Source of the DNA: Bacillota bacterium
GTDB lineage: Bacteria; Bacillota; Sulfobacillia; Sulfobacillales; Sulfobacillaceae
Assembly: GCA_026627065.1 (NCBI GenBank)
Contig: JAPNUO010000006.1
Location: 1-64,000, forward strand
DNA: 64,000 nt
Direction of reading: 5' to 3'
Shown here: piece after piece, positions 17,901-26,122 of the stretch
Layout: every line of letters starts with the position of its first letter
How positions within the stretch are numbered: the stretch's first letter is position 1
Notes under the pieces: model-generated
Seen by the model: the letters and a program-made list of their open reading frames with translations, nothing else
Databases searched by the model: none
What the model was told of the DNA's origin: nothing
Position numbers and translations under genes: made by a program

Positions 17901-18472
17901 CGCTGGTCCCTGACGCCGACCAAGTGAGTCGCCGGCTCGCCGTCGCAAGTCCCCTAGCGCGGGACCTTGAGCTCGGCGAGTCCGTCTCGGTCAATGGCGT
18001 CTGCCTGACCGTGATTGCTCAGACCGACGCGGAGTTTTTCATGCAAATCAGTCCCACCACGCTGCGGTTGACCACGCTGGGCGGTCTCCGTCCCGGACAA
18101 CGCGTGAACCTCGAGCGATCCGTGACGCCGGCCACACGGCTCGGGGGCCATTGGGTCTTGGGGCACGTGGACACCGTCGGCCGCATACAGGCGGTGACGC
18201 CCGAGGGCGAGGCGCGCCACGTCGAGGTCGCATTCCCCCCCGAGTACGGGCGCTGGGTGCTGCCCCAAGGCTCCATAGCCATCGACGGGGTCAGCCTCAC
18301 CATTGTGAAAGTGGGCGAGGGCTCGCTCACGGTGACGCTCATCCCCCATACCCTGGCCCACACCATTTTGAGCCACTGGCAGTCCGGCACGGCCGTCAAT
18401 CTGGAATTTGATGTCTTGGGGAAATTCGTGGAACACCTGCTGGCGCCCTACCGCGCCGTGAAGGAGGGTTAA
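17861..18472 (+). CDS. ribE: Riboflavin synthase alpha chain
   Basis: A 203-residue protein of two similar lumazine-binding barrels. The first begins MFTGIVEAVGEV with SVNGVCLTV; the second has GHWVLGHVDTVG and SIAIDGVSLTIV. It dismutates two lumazines to riboflavin. The ATG at 17861, inside the end of ribD, is fixed by the conserved MFTGIVE start and the preceding GAGGAAG. Confidence 0.97.
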   Translation: MFTGIVEAVGEVIALVPDADQVSRRLAVASPLARDLELGESVSVNGVCLTVIAQTDAEFFMQISPTTLRLTTLGGLRPGQRVNLERSVTPATRLGGHWVLGHVDTVGRIQAVTPEGEARHVEVAFPPEYGRWVLPQGSIAIDGVSLTIVKVGEGSLTVTLIPHTLAHTILSHWQSGTAVNLEFDVLGKFVEHLLAPYRAVKEG

Positions 18473-18475
18473 CTC

Positions 18476-19693
18476 ATGCCCCGCTACCCTGTCAATTCGG
18501 TGCCCGAAGCCATTGAGGCCATCCGCCAAGGCGGCATGGTCATCGTGGTGGACGACGAGTCCCGGGAAAACGAAGGCGATCTCGTCATCGCCGCCCGCTT
18601 CGCGACGCCGGACGCGATTAATTTTATGGCCCAGCATGGGCGCGGCCTCATCTGCGTGCCGATGGCCGCCGAGTGGCTCGACCGCCTGAAACTGCCCCCG
18701 ATGGTGGAGGTCTCCGAAGACTCCATGAAAACCGCCTTTACCGTGTCGGTGGACGCCCGCGACGGCATCACCACCGGCATTTCCGCCCACGACCGCGCCC
18801 GCACGGTGGCCGTGCTGGCCAATCCGGACTCCAAGCCCGAAGATCTGGTGCGCCCGGGCCACATATTCCCCCTGCGCGCAAAGCCGGGCGGCGTGCTGCG
18901 GCGCCCGGGGCATACCGAAGCCAGCGTGGACCTCGCGGTTCTCGCCGGGCTCGAACCCGTGGCCGTCATTTGCGAAATTATGAACCCTGACGGCACCATG
19001 GCCCGGATGGACGATCTTTTGGCCTTTCAACAAGTCCACCACTTGCCCCTGATCACCATACAAGATTTGATCCGCTACCGCCTGGCGCAAGAAACCCTGT
19101 ACGTCCGCGAGGCCGAAGCGACCTTGCCTACGCGCTACGGCGTGTTTCGCGCCGTCGCCTATACGGAGAAGCTAAACGGTGCCACGCATCTTGCCCTCAT
19201 CATGGGCAACATTGCGGACGGCCGGCCGGTGCTCACCCGCGTGCATTCGGAGTGCCTCACCGGAGATGTGTTTGGTTCCTTCCGCTGCGACTGCGGCGAG
19301 CAGCTGGATCAGGCGCTGCGGCAAATTGCCGAGGAAGGGCGCGGGTGCCTCCTCTATATGCGCCAAGAAGGGCGCGGCATCGGCCTGGCCAACAAGATCA
19401 AGGCCTACGCGCTGCAAGAGCAGGGGATGGACACAGTGACCGCCAACCTTGCCTTAGGCTTCCCGCCTGACATGCGCGATTACGGGGTGGGGGCCCAAAT
19501 TCTGCGCGATCTCGGCATCCGGGAAATTCGCCTGTTGACTAACAATCCCGACAAATACTACGCGCTCGAGGGATACGGGCTGACCATTGTCGACCGCGTG
19601 CCCATCGCGGTGGACAGTCGGCCGGAAAATGCGGCCTACCTCCGCACCAAACGGGAAAAGATGGGCCACTGGATTACCTCACTGAAGGAGTGA
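18476..19693 (+). CDS. ribBA: Bifunctional DHBP synthase / GTP cyclohydrolase II
   Basis: A 405-residue fusion. The N-terminal half (to about 205) is 3,4-dihydroxy-2-butanone 4-phosphate synthase with [17 protein letters not shown] and [10 protein letters not shown]. The C-terminal half is GTP cyclohydrolase II with zinc ligands in [18 protein letters not shown] and the RQEGRGIGL loop. It supplies both precursors of the pathway. Start lies three bases after the ribE stop. Confidence 0.97.
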   Translation: MPRYPVNSVPEAIEAIRQGGMVIVVDDESRENEGDLVIAARFATPDAINFMAQHGRGLICVPMAAEWLDRLKLPPMVEVSEDSMKTAFTVSVDARDGITTGISAHDRARTVAVLANPDSKPEDLVRPGHIFPLRAKPGGVLRRPGHTEASVDLAVLAGLEPVAVICEIMNPDGTMARMDDLLAFQQVHHLPLITIQDLIRYRLAQETLYVREAEATLPTRYGVFRAVAYTEKLNGATHLALIMGNIADGRPVLTRVHSECLTGDVFGSFRCDCGEQLDQALRQIAEEGRGCLLYMRQEGRGIGLANKIKAYALQEQGMDTVTANLALGFPPDMRDYGVGAQILRDLGIREIRLLTNNPDKYYALEGYGLTIVDRVPIAVDSRPENAAYLRTKREKMGHWITSLKE

Positions 19694-19699
19694 CGATGG

Positions 19700-20167
19700 A
19701 TGTCCGTCTATCGCGGCGACTGGGTGCTCCCCCGCGTCCCCCGCATTGCCGTTGTTGTCAGCCAATTCAACGCGGCCATTTCCGAGGCGCTGCTGGAGGG
19801 AGCCCTGGCAACGCTGGAGCGCTTTGGCCTCGGACGAGACCAGGTCGACGTCGTCTGGGTCCCCGGTGCCTTTGAAATCCCTGGGGTAGCGCGAAAGCTC
19901 CAGGACCGGTACGACGCCTTGATCACCTTGGGAGCCGTCATCCGCGGGGAAACGCCGCATTTTGACTATGTAGCCGGTGCCGTCGCCACCGGCGTGGCCC
20001 GGCTGGCACAGGAAGGGAAAATTCCAGTCATTTTTGGCGTCTTGACCTGCAACACGGTGGAAGAAGCCGAGGCGCGCGCCGGCGGCAAGCAGGGCAACAA
20101 AGGGAGCGAAGCCGCCCTCGCTGCCTTGGAGATGATCTCCCTTTACGACAAGCTCTCCGGGGCGTAA
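19700..20167 (+). CDS. ribH: 6,7-dimethyl-8-ribityllumazine synthase
   Basis: A 155-residue subunit of the lumazine synthase capsid. Conserved features are VVSQFNAAISEALLEGA, WVPGAFEIPGVA, LGAVIRGETPHFDYV with the catalytic His, and GVLTCNTVEEAEARAG. The ATG at 19700 follows GAAGGAGTG; a second ATG four bases earlier is in the wrong frame. Its last 25 bases overlap the end of the convergent birA gene. Confidence 0.97.
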   Translation: MSVYRGDWVLPRVPRIAVVVSQFNAAISEALLEGALATLERFGLGRDQVDVVWVPGAFEIPGVARKLQDRYDALITLGAVIRGETPHFDYVAGAVATGVARLAQEGKIPVIFGVLTCNTVEEAEARAGGKQGNKGSEAALAALEMISLYDKLSGA

Positions 20168-20931
20168 CCGCCCCCGGGGACTCTCACGCTCACATCGCCG
20201 GCCATGACTTTGACGGGAACTCCCGCTCGCTCGACCCAGAGGCTGCCGTCCTCATCGACCGACTGGGCGCGGCCGATCCAAGGCCGCTGGCCTGGCTGAT
20301 GCACCTCCACCAGAGCGCCGAGCGTGACGTTCCTCTGCGACCAGCGCGCCACGATCTCCGCGTCGCCGTTTTCCAGCCAGGCGTCGTAGAGCCTTTCCAG
20401 CTGCCCTAGGAGGGCAAAAAACAGCGCATCCGCGTCCAAGGTGCGCTGGCAGACGCGCCGAAGGCTGGTGGCCGACGCATAAGCCTCGGGCGGTTCGCCG
20501 TTCACGTTGATGCCCACGCCCACGATGGCCCAAGGGTGGGGGCTTGTCCCCGCCTCCACCAGCACCCCGGCGCACTTGCGGCCGCCCGCGACCACATCAT
20601 TGGGCCACTTTAACCGCACATCCAGCCCCACCGCCTCCCGCACCGCCTCCACCACCGCGACGCCCGCCAGCAAGCTCAAGACACCGCTAAGACGTTCCGG
20701 CGGGGGAAACAGCAGGACCGACGCGTAAATGTTGCCGAGCGGGGGCGACGCCCACGTGCGGCCCCGGCGGCCGCGGCCCGCCGTCTGGGCGTCGGCGGCG
20801 ACGACCGCGCCATGGCCGGCGCGCCCCTCGTCCATGGCTGCCTTCAGCCACCGGTTGGTAGAGTCCACGCTGGCGAGATGCCAGAGCGGGCGCCCCAGCC
20901 ACCGGGTCGGCAACTGGTCAGCACCAGGCAT
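20143..20931 (-). CDS. birA: Biotin-protein ligase without DNA-binding domain
   Basis: A 262-residue class I ligase that attaches biotin to carboxylase carrier domains. Recognisable are LASVDSTNRWLK, the biotinyl-AMP loop TAGRGRRGRTWASP, LKWPNDVV and VGVGINVNGEPP. There is no N-terminal winged helix, so it is not a bifunctional repressor. The ATG at 20931 is inside the end of folK behind GGAGGTGG, so it is coupled to the folate genes. Confidence 0.93.
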   Translation of the reverse strand: MPGADQLPTRWLGRPLWHLASVDSTNRWLKAAMDEGRAGHGAVVAADAQTAGRGRRGRTWASPPLGNIYASVLLFPPPERLSGVLSLLAGVAVVEAVREAVGLDVRLKWPNDVVAGGRKCAGVLVEAGTSPHPWAIVGVGINVNGEPPEAYASATSLRRVCQRTLDADALFFALLGQLERLYDAWLENGDAEIVARWSQRNVTLGALVEVHQPGQRPWIGRAQSVDEDGSLWVERAGVPVKVMAGDVSVRVPGGGYAPESLS

Positions 20932-21400
20932 CGAAGGCCACCTCCTGGTCGGCCACGCGCCGGAGCGCCTCAACGACGGCTGTGCCCCCCGGCAACACGA
21001 GGTCAGGCGCCAGCGCCCAGAGCGGCTCCAGCACAAAGCGGCGGCTGAGGATGCGGGGATGGGGGACCTCGAGCCCGTTGCCCCGAATCACGGCTTGTCC
21101 GTATAGAAGGAGGTCGAGATCGAGCGTGCGCGCCTCTCCAGGCGTGCGGCGAAAGCGTCCAAAGCGCGCCTCGATGCGCTGCAGGAGCGACAACAGCGCC
21201 TCCGGGGGCCATGCGGTGTAAAACGAAGCCACCGCATTGATGTACGGAGGCTGCGGCGACACCGCCAGCGGCGCCGAACGGTAGAGGGGAGACAGCTCGA
21301 GGCCATAGCCAAGACTCTCCAGCGCTTGGGCAGCACGCCTCAGCGTCGTCCGCGCATCGCCCAGGTTGGCGCCCAGCCCGACAAAGACCCTAGTCGCCAT
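20918..21400 (-). CDS. folK: HPPK, folate biosynthesis
   Basis: A 160-residue 2-amino-4-hydroxy-6-hydroxymethyldihydropteridine pyrophosphokinase. Landmarks are VFVGLGANLGD, LYRSAPLAV, the catalytic LDLDLLLYG and VPHPRILSRRFVLEPL. The ATG at 21400 overlaps the folB stop, so the genes are coupled. Confidence 0.95.
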   Translation of the reverse strand: MATRVFVGLGANLGDARTTLRRAAQALESLGYGLELSPLYRSAPLAVSPQPPYINAVASFYTAWPPEALLSLLQRIEARFGRFRRTPGEARTLDLDLLLYGQAVIRGNGLEVPHPRILSRRFVLEPLWALAPDLVLPGGTAVVEALRRVADQEVAFDAWC

Positions 21401-21749
21401 CCGTGACCACCACTTCCACCCCGTGAGACGGCACCCCGATCGGCGGCGCCACCTTGGTGACCCGGACTTCCACCCGGAGAATGCGCGCGTCCAGGGCGCG
21501 GACACGCCGCAAAATTTGGTAGGCCAAGGTCTCCAAGAGGCGCACCGGGGGCCCCATCATCACTCCCTGCACCGCCTCGGCCACCTGGGCATAATCCACT
21601 GTTTCCGTCAGCTGATCGTGCTCCGCCGCCTCCTTAAAGGGCACCAAGAGATCAACGTCCACCCAAAACTCTTGGGGCACCTGGTGCTCGTGGGGCAAGA
21701 CCCCGTGACAGGCATAAAAGCGGAGCTGCTTTAGCCTAATGCGACCCAT
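21390..21749 (-). CDS. folB: Dihydroneopterin aldolase
   Basis: A 119-residue enzyme splitting dihydroneopterin to the substrate of FolK. Conserved are RIRLKQLRFYACHGVLPHE, the ETVDYAQV motif and RLLETLAYQILRR. The ATG at 21749 follows GGAGG and overlaps the folP end by 14 bases. Confidence 0.94.
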   Translation of the reverse strand: MGRIRLKQLRFYACHGVLPHEHQVPQEFWVDVDLLVPFKEAAEHDQLTETVDYAQVAEAVQGVMMGPPVRLLETLAYQILRRVRALDARILRVEVRVTKVAPPIGVPSHGVEVVVTDGD

Positions 21750-22575
21750 AAAACGTCCTCCACCACTCATGAACGGCCAACGCCTGGCGCGTGGCCTTGG
21801 GGTTGTGCACGCGAAGAATGTCGGCCCCGGCTTCCGCCAGCAGGCCCGACAGCACGGCGGTGGCAACGTCCCGCTCTCGCGGGTCGGCAATCCCGGTCGC
21901 CGCCCCCAAAAAGCGCTTGCGGCTGTGACCCACGAGAATGCCGGCGCCTAACCCGGACAGCGCGTCGAGGTGCGCCAGAATTGTGCCGATGCTGTCCCCT
22001 TGGACGCGAAAGCCCACGCCGGGATCCACCACCACCTGGTCCGGCGCCATGCCAGCGTCTCGTGCCCGACTCACGGCGTTCATCAAAAATGTGCGCACGT
22101 CGGCCGGCGCCACAGGTTCTTCCGGATTTTCCTCGCTATTGAACATGAGAACGGCACCCGCCCGGTACCGCGCCACGATCTCGGCCATGGCCGCATCGCG
22201 GGAAAACCCCCAGATGTCGTTGATGATGTCGGCCCCCTCCTCTAAGGCCCGCCGGGCCACCTCCGCCTTGTAGGTGTCCACCGACAGGGGAACCTGGGGA
22301 TAGGCGCGGCGCACCGCGCGCAGCACCGGGCCTAAGCGGTTCCACTCCTCCTCGGCCTCGACCGGCTGATGGCCGGGCCGCGTCGATTCAGCGCCCAGGT
22401 CCAGGCCGTCCGCCCCCTCCTCCAGCAGGCGGCCCGCCCGCTCGATTTGATAGGCGGGGTCGTGGTTTTGCGGCCCCCCGTCCGAGAAGGAATCGGGGGT
22501 AATGTTCATTATCGCCAGCACATACGGGCGCCCGCCGAACACCCACTCCTTTCCGCGAAACCGAAAGACACGCAC
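21736..22575 (-). CDS. folP: Dihydropteroate synthase
   Basis: A 279-residue TIM barrel joining the pterin pyrophosphate with p-aminobenzoate. Motifs are IMNITPDSFSDGG, GADGLDLGAESTRPG, SVDTYKAEVA, INDIWGF, DPGVGF and GHSRKRFLG. I prefer the GTG at 22575, which has AAAGGAG eight bases upstream; an in-frame GTG at 22596 lacks this. It heads the folP-folB-folK-birA unit. Confidence 0.95.
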   Translation of the reverse strand: MRVFRFRGKEWVFGGRPYVLAIMNITPDSFSDGGPQNHDPAYQIERAGRLLEEGADGLDLGAESTRPGHQPVEAEEEWNRLGPVLRAVRRAYPQVPLSVDTYKAEVARRALEEGADIINDIWGFSRDAAMAEIVARYRAGAVLMFNSEENPEEPVAPADVRTFLMNAVSRARDAGMAPDQVVVDPGVGFRVQGDSIGTILAHLDALSGLGAGILVGHSRKRFLGAATGIADPRERDVATAVLSGLLAEAGADILRVHNPKATRQALAVHEWWRTFYGSH

Positions 22576-22604
22576 GCTTTCCGCTCCTTTCTTCACGCTG
22601 CCTG

Positions 22605-23774
22605 CTAGTGTCCCGCTGTTCCCCCGTTGGCAGCCAGGGCCGGCATCAATATCCGGCTGGCGGGGATGAGAGCCGCGGCTCCAATCACCAGCATGCCCGC
22701 CGCAATGTCAAAGGGCACCGTCAAGCCGACGCGATCCCCAATCCAGCCCGACAACGCCGGCGCAATGGCCGCCCCCGCCCAGCGCAGAAAATTATAGGCG
22801 CCCGACGAGAGTGACCGCGGAAAGGGAGACACCTCCATCGCCAGGGTAGTAAACAGCGCGTTGGAGATGCCGCAAAAAAATCCGGTGGCCACGATGACGG
22901 CGAGCAGATCGCGGCGGGGCAGCGCCCCCGCCAAAAACAGCAAAATGGTGAGCAAGGCCAGATTGACGGTGAGAATGCGGACGGGGTGAAACGACCGCAC
23001 CAGGCGATTGACCACGACCACCGAGGAAAAGGCCACCAGGAGCCCCCAGAAAAAGTAGGTGATGCCCAAGGAGAGCGCCGAGAGATGCGCCAGCGTGAGA
23101 GGCGAATAGGCCAGGATGGTAAAAAACGCATAGCTGTAACAGAGGCCGATGAGCGCATTGACCAGCACCGGGCGGTAGCCGAGGGCCCGGAAGATGTCGC
23201 GCGCAGTGCGCGGATTTTCCCGCCGCGGCGGTTCTTGGACCAGCGTCAAGGTGGCCACAAACCCGATGGCCATGAGCGTCGCGGTGCCAAAAAAGGGATA
23301 GCGCCACCAGTAGCTTCCTAAAAAGCCGCCCAGGAGCGGCCCGGAGGCAATCCCCAAGCCCAACGCCGCCTCGTACAGCGTTATGGCGGGCCCAATGCCG
23401 CCGCTGGCCACCCCTACGATGATGGAGAGCGCGGTGGAGGTAAAGAAGGCGTTGCCCAATCCCCATCCGCCCCGCGCGGCCGCCAAGAACCCGATCGATG
23501 GCGAGAGGCCGGACAGGGTGGCAAACACGACCACCAGGCCTAACCCCAACAAGAGGGTTCTCTTGCCCCCCAGCCTGGTGCCCACCACGCCGGAAACCAA
23601 CATGGCCAAGGACATCACCGCGATGTAGCTGGTAAACAGCCATTCCACTTGGGCGTGACTCGCGCCCATGGCGCGGCCGATCAGGGGGAGCAAAGGGTCG
23701 ACAACGCCGATGCCCATAAAGGCGACAAAGGTGGCAAAAGCCGTGGCCCAAACCGCGGAGGGAAACTGCTTCAT
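22605..23774 (-). CDS. MFS efflux-type transporter
   Basis: A 389-residue protein with about twelve membrane helices. Features of the drug:proton antiporter group include the helix 1 region VDPLLPLIGRAMGASHAQVEWLFTSY, the loop 2-3 motif TRLGGKRTLLLG and a helix 5 LGLGIASGPLLGGFLG stretch (motif C-like). A drug or metabolite efflux role is likely. The ATG at 23774 has GGAG eleven bases upstream. Just upstream of folP but with its own start signals. Confidence 0.82.
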   Translation of the reverse strand: MKQFPSAVWATAFATFVAFMGIGVVDPLLPLIGRAMGASHAQVEWLFTSYIAVMSLAMLVSGVVGTRLGGKRTLLLGLGLVVVFATLSGLSPSIGFLAAARGGWGLGNAFFTSTALSIIVGVASGGIGPAITLYEAALGLGIASGPLLGGFLGSYWWRYPFFGTATLMAIGFVATLTLVQEPPRRENPRTARDIFRALGYRPVLVNALIGLCYSYAFFTILAYSPLTLAHLSALSLGITYFFWGLLVAFSSVVVVNRLVRSFHPVRILTVNLALLTILLFLAGALPRRDLLAVIVATGFFCGISNALFTTLAMEVSPFPRSLSSGAYNFLRWAGAAIAPALSGWIGDRVGLTVPFDIAAGMLVIGAAALIPASRILMPALAANGGTAGH

Positions 23775-24022
23775 GACTCGGCACGCTCCAGCTGCAAGAT
23801 GCAATTAGCCTTCTGTAGCATAGCGTACATTGCCGCCGAGGTGAACTCTGGAAGACCGCGTGAGGAGAAAAATCCGCCCAGGATTCCCCGCTCCAAGATC
23901 GCCCCGCGGATGAGACCTCATTCGAGAGCGAAAAGACACTGCCATCCCGCGCCGGATCCGCTAGACTTGGCTCAAGCTTCGTCCATCGCAAACGGCCAAC
24001 ACGCCGTCAAAGGAGGATTTTT

Positions 24023-24673
24023 ATGCTCTCCCGCTATCACTTACTCATCGGGGCAGGAGCAGCGACTGCCGCCATCATGGCTGGCGGCACCGTCTTTGCC
24101 GCACAGACATCGTCAAGTGAGCCCTTTATTGTGACCAACCTGGCCCTGGCCGGGGTCACGAGCAAAGACGGCACGACCACGGTCGACGTCAACATTACCG
24201 TGGAGGAAACAGGGAACGAGTCCGGCACGTGGGAGTTTCCAGACCCTTCCGTTGATTATTCCTCTAAAAATCCGGTCGAATTTCCGACGCTTTCCATTAC
24301 GGATACCACGACCAACACGCTAGTGACCTCCGCGGTGACCGCAACCGCCCTCCTCTCGTCTCCGGATCCCGCGCTTTCCAACCCAAACACCTCGGCCACC
24401 GCGGAGTACGCCTTTGTGATCCCCACCCCTGCGGCGCCTGGCGACACTTTTTCCATTAATTTGGTTAACCAACCATCAACAACTAACATGGTATTTCACA
24501 TGATCCAGCCGACTAATGGAGGCAAACCAAACACCGCCCCCGTTTATGATCAGCCACCGGTTCCGCCCATCACCGGGCAGCTGCCGGAAGTGCCGTGGGC
24601 AGCCATGCTGCCACTCATTGCCCTGGGGGCGGGGGTTATCGGCTGGCGCCGGCGGGCTCTCTCCAGCGGTTAG
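24023..24673 (+). CDS. Secreted protein with LPEVP cell-wall sorting-like tail
   Basis: A 216-residue protein with a signal peptide (residues 1-26, ending VFAAQ), a Thr/Ser/Asn-rich beta-type ectodomain (about 35-165), a Pro-rich linker (about 165-188) and a C-terminal tripartite tail: LPEVP, a hydrophobic stretch (about 192-207) and GWRRRA. The tail is the layout of sortase substrates, although LPEVP is not the classic LPXTG. The start follows AAAGGAGG. Function unknown. Confidence 0.7.
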   Translation: MLSRYHLLIGAGAATAAIMAGGTVFAAQTSSSEPFIVTNLALAGVTSKDGTTTVDVNITVEETGNESGTWEFPDPSVDYSSKNPVEFPTLSITDTTTNTLVTSAVTATALLSSPDPALSNPNTSATAEYAFVIPTPAAPGDTFSINLVNQPSTTNMVFHMIQPTNGGKPNTAPVYDQPPVPPITGQLPEVPWAAMLPLIALGAGVIGWRRRALSSG

Positions 24674-25236
24674 AGTATAGGTCGTCCGTGGAGCGCGAGA
24701 AGCGAGGCGAGACATCGCGCCGCCGCGTCCGCGCGAGAAGAATCTGCCCTGGCATTCGTCGTACGCAACCGTGGCACGGAAAGAGCCAAGACTGCCGGCG
24801 CGCTACCACAGTCCGCCGAAGCGCCTGACGATTCGAGGAAATGTTCGGGGGGCAAAGCCTTCGCCGTTGTGAACGCGGCGGCAGCCGATATCGAGGGAAT
24901 GCACGGAATCATAAAAGAGGAAAGATTAAGGAACCACATGGGTAACCCGTTTGACTTCCCGCATGGATGCCCTGAGGTTTTGCCACGCCGGGCCGCATGC
25001 TTCTCACCCGACAGGGTGACGGCAGCCCCCGCCGCTCGGCATCCTGGTCAAAACTCGTGGTTCCGGCGACATCGGGGCGGATCCGAGGCGCCAAAAAATT
25101 TTCGCGGGGCGGCGACGCAAGCTCCCAATCTGCGTCTCACGCCGCCCCTCCTCGCAATGATCATCGCTATGTGATGCCCCTCCCCGCGAATCATCAGCAA
25201 ACGTCTTGACGGTCCTTGCGCGCTCAACGAAAAAAC
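24674..25236. other. Gene-free stretch
   Basis: About 560 bases downstream of the surface-protein gene. Frames present have no ribosome binding site or familiar sequence. Confidence 0.4.
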
Positions 25237-25443
25237 CTAGAGCGACGAGGCTCCCCAATACCGGTCAGTCTGCCTTGCGGCATCCTGCACCGCATTCAAC
25301 AAGCTCGCGCGATGCGTCGCCTGAGCCTCCAAGCACGTGCTGCAAAGCCGGGCCTGCCCAGTTTCGAGAATGTCGCGCGACGTGAGAAGTTCCCCGCACA
25401 CTTGGCAGGTTCCCACAGAATCAGCCCATAACATGCGTCTCAT
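25237..25443 (-). CDS. Small zinc-ribbon-like protein (68 residues)
   Basis: A 68-residue protein with CQVC at residues 13-16 and CSTC near 34-37, a pattern expected for one treble-clef or zinc-ribbon finger, followed by a helical tail. I do not recognise the family. The ATG at 25443 has GAGGAG eight bases upstream; a TATAAT box and a CRP/FNR-type palindrome lie just before it, which supports a real, regulated gene. Confidence 0.55.
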   Translation of the reverse strand: MRRMLWADSVGTCQVCGELLTSRDILETGQARLCSTCLEAQATHRASLLNAVQDAARQTDRYWGASSL

Positions 25444-25463
25444 CGTCTATTCTCCTCTCAAAA

Positions 25464-25502
25464 TTTGTGATGCTGTTCACAAACGATGCTAACGTTATTA
25501 TA
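25464..25502 (-). promoter_or_regulatory. CRP/FNR-type operator and -10 box
   Basis: TGTGA-N6-TCACA (25466-25481), extended to TTTGTGA and TCACAAA, is a perfect CRP/FNR-family palindrome. A TATAAT box on the minus strand lies at 25497-25502. The operator is between this -10 box and the start of the small Cys protein, a position suited to repression. Confidence 0.6.
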
Positions 25503-25554
25503 TCCCCAAAGATGATAGAAAACAGCATATTAACCGTGAATTTTACGACGATTA

Positions 25555-25579
25555 TTGACATGGTTCGGGACACCGAACC
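25555..25579 (+). promoter_or_regulatory. TTGACA hexamer abutting a perfect palindrome
   Basis: TTGACA at 25555-25560 is followed by GGTTCGG-GACA-CCGAACC (25562-25579), a perfect 7-bp inverted repeat. It lies 90 bases before the thioesterase gene heading the paa cluster and could be an operator for it. No clear -10 sits at 17 bases. Confidence 0.4.
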
Positions 25580-25668
25580 ACGCGCGCCCCACGAGGATTG
25601 CCGCGCGCGCCCCGCGCATTGTATGGTGGAATATCAGCACAGCCAATCAGAAAGAGGTGGGGTATCCC

Positions 25669-26046
25669 GTGCGGGACGTGTTTAGCGAAGACCTTGGCGT
25701 CGTTTTCGATCGGGAAGAGCCGGGCCGCGTCGACGCCCACCTGGTGTTGACCGAACGCCATCAAAATCAACATGGCACCGCCCACGGCGGGGTGATTTTC
25801 GCCCTGGCCGACGCAGTGTTTGCCCGCGCCAGCAATAGCCATGGCGTGCCGGCGGTGGGTCTCGACGCGTCGATGACCTTTATTAAGGCGGCGCGGCCGG
25901 GGACGACACTGTATGCCCATGGCGAAGAAGAGGCGCTCCGGCACCGGGTGGCCGTCTACACGGTGCGCATCAGCGATCATGAGGGCCACTTGGTCGCCTT
26001 GTTTCGCGGCACCGTGTTTCGAATCATCGAGGCAGCCAATTCGTGA
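25669..26046 (+). CDS. paaI: PaaI-type hotdog thioesterase
   Basis: A 125-residue single hotdog-domain protein. The signature HQNQHGTAHGGVIFALADAVFA (about residues 32-53) contains the Asn, Gly and Asp of PaaI thioesterases, which hydrolyse stalled phenylacetyl-CoA ring-hydroxylated intermediates. The GTG at 25669 follows GAGGTGGGG. It lies directly before paaA, supporting the phenylacetate role. Confidence 0.8.
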   Translation: MRDVFSEDLGVVFDREEPGRVDAHLVLTERHQNQHGTAHGGVIFALADAVFARASNSHGVPAVGLDASMTFIKAARPGTTLYAHGEEEALRHRVAVYTVRISDHEGHLVALFRGTVFRIIEAANS

Positions 26047-26054
26047 GAATTTAA

Positions 26055-26095
26055 GCAATCAGTTGCTAGTTGCAATCGCGGCCGCATGCTATACT
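26055..26095 (+). promoter_or_regulatory. Promoter region of paaA with small palindrome
   Basis: TATACT at 26090-26095 is a good -10 about 28 bases before the paaA start. GCAA-TCAG-TTGC (26055-26066) is a perfect short palindrome and further TTGC/GCAA copies follow in the -35 zone. A TetR-type operator is possible. Confidence 0.4.
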
Positions 26096-26122
26096 GAAGC
26101 AAAAGACGAAGGGGGAGAGCAC

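Noticed and set aside
20143..20931. BirA as biotin operon repressor
   Set aside because: The N-terminal winged helix is missing and the start codon is fixed by overlap with folK.
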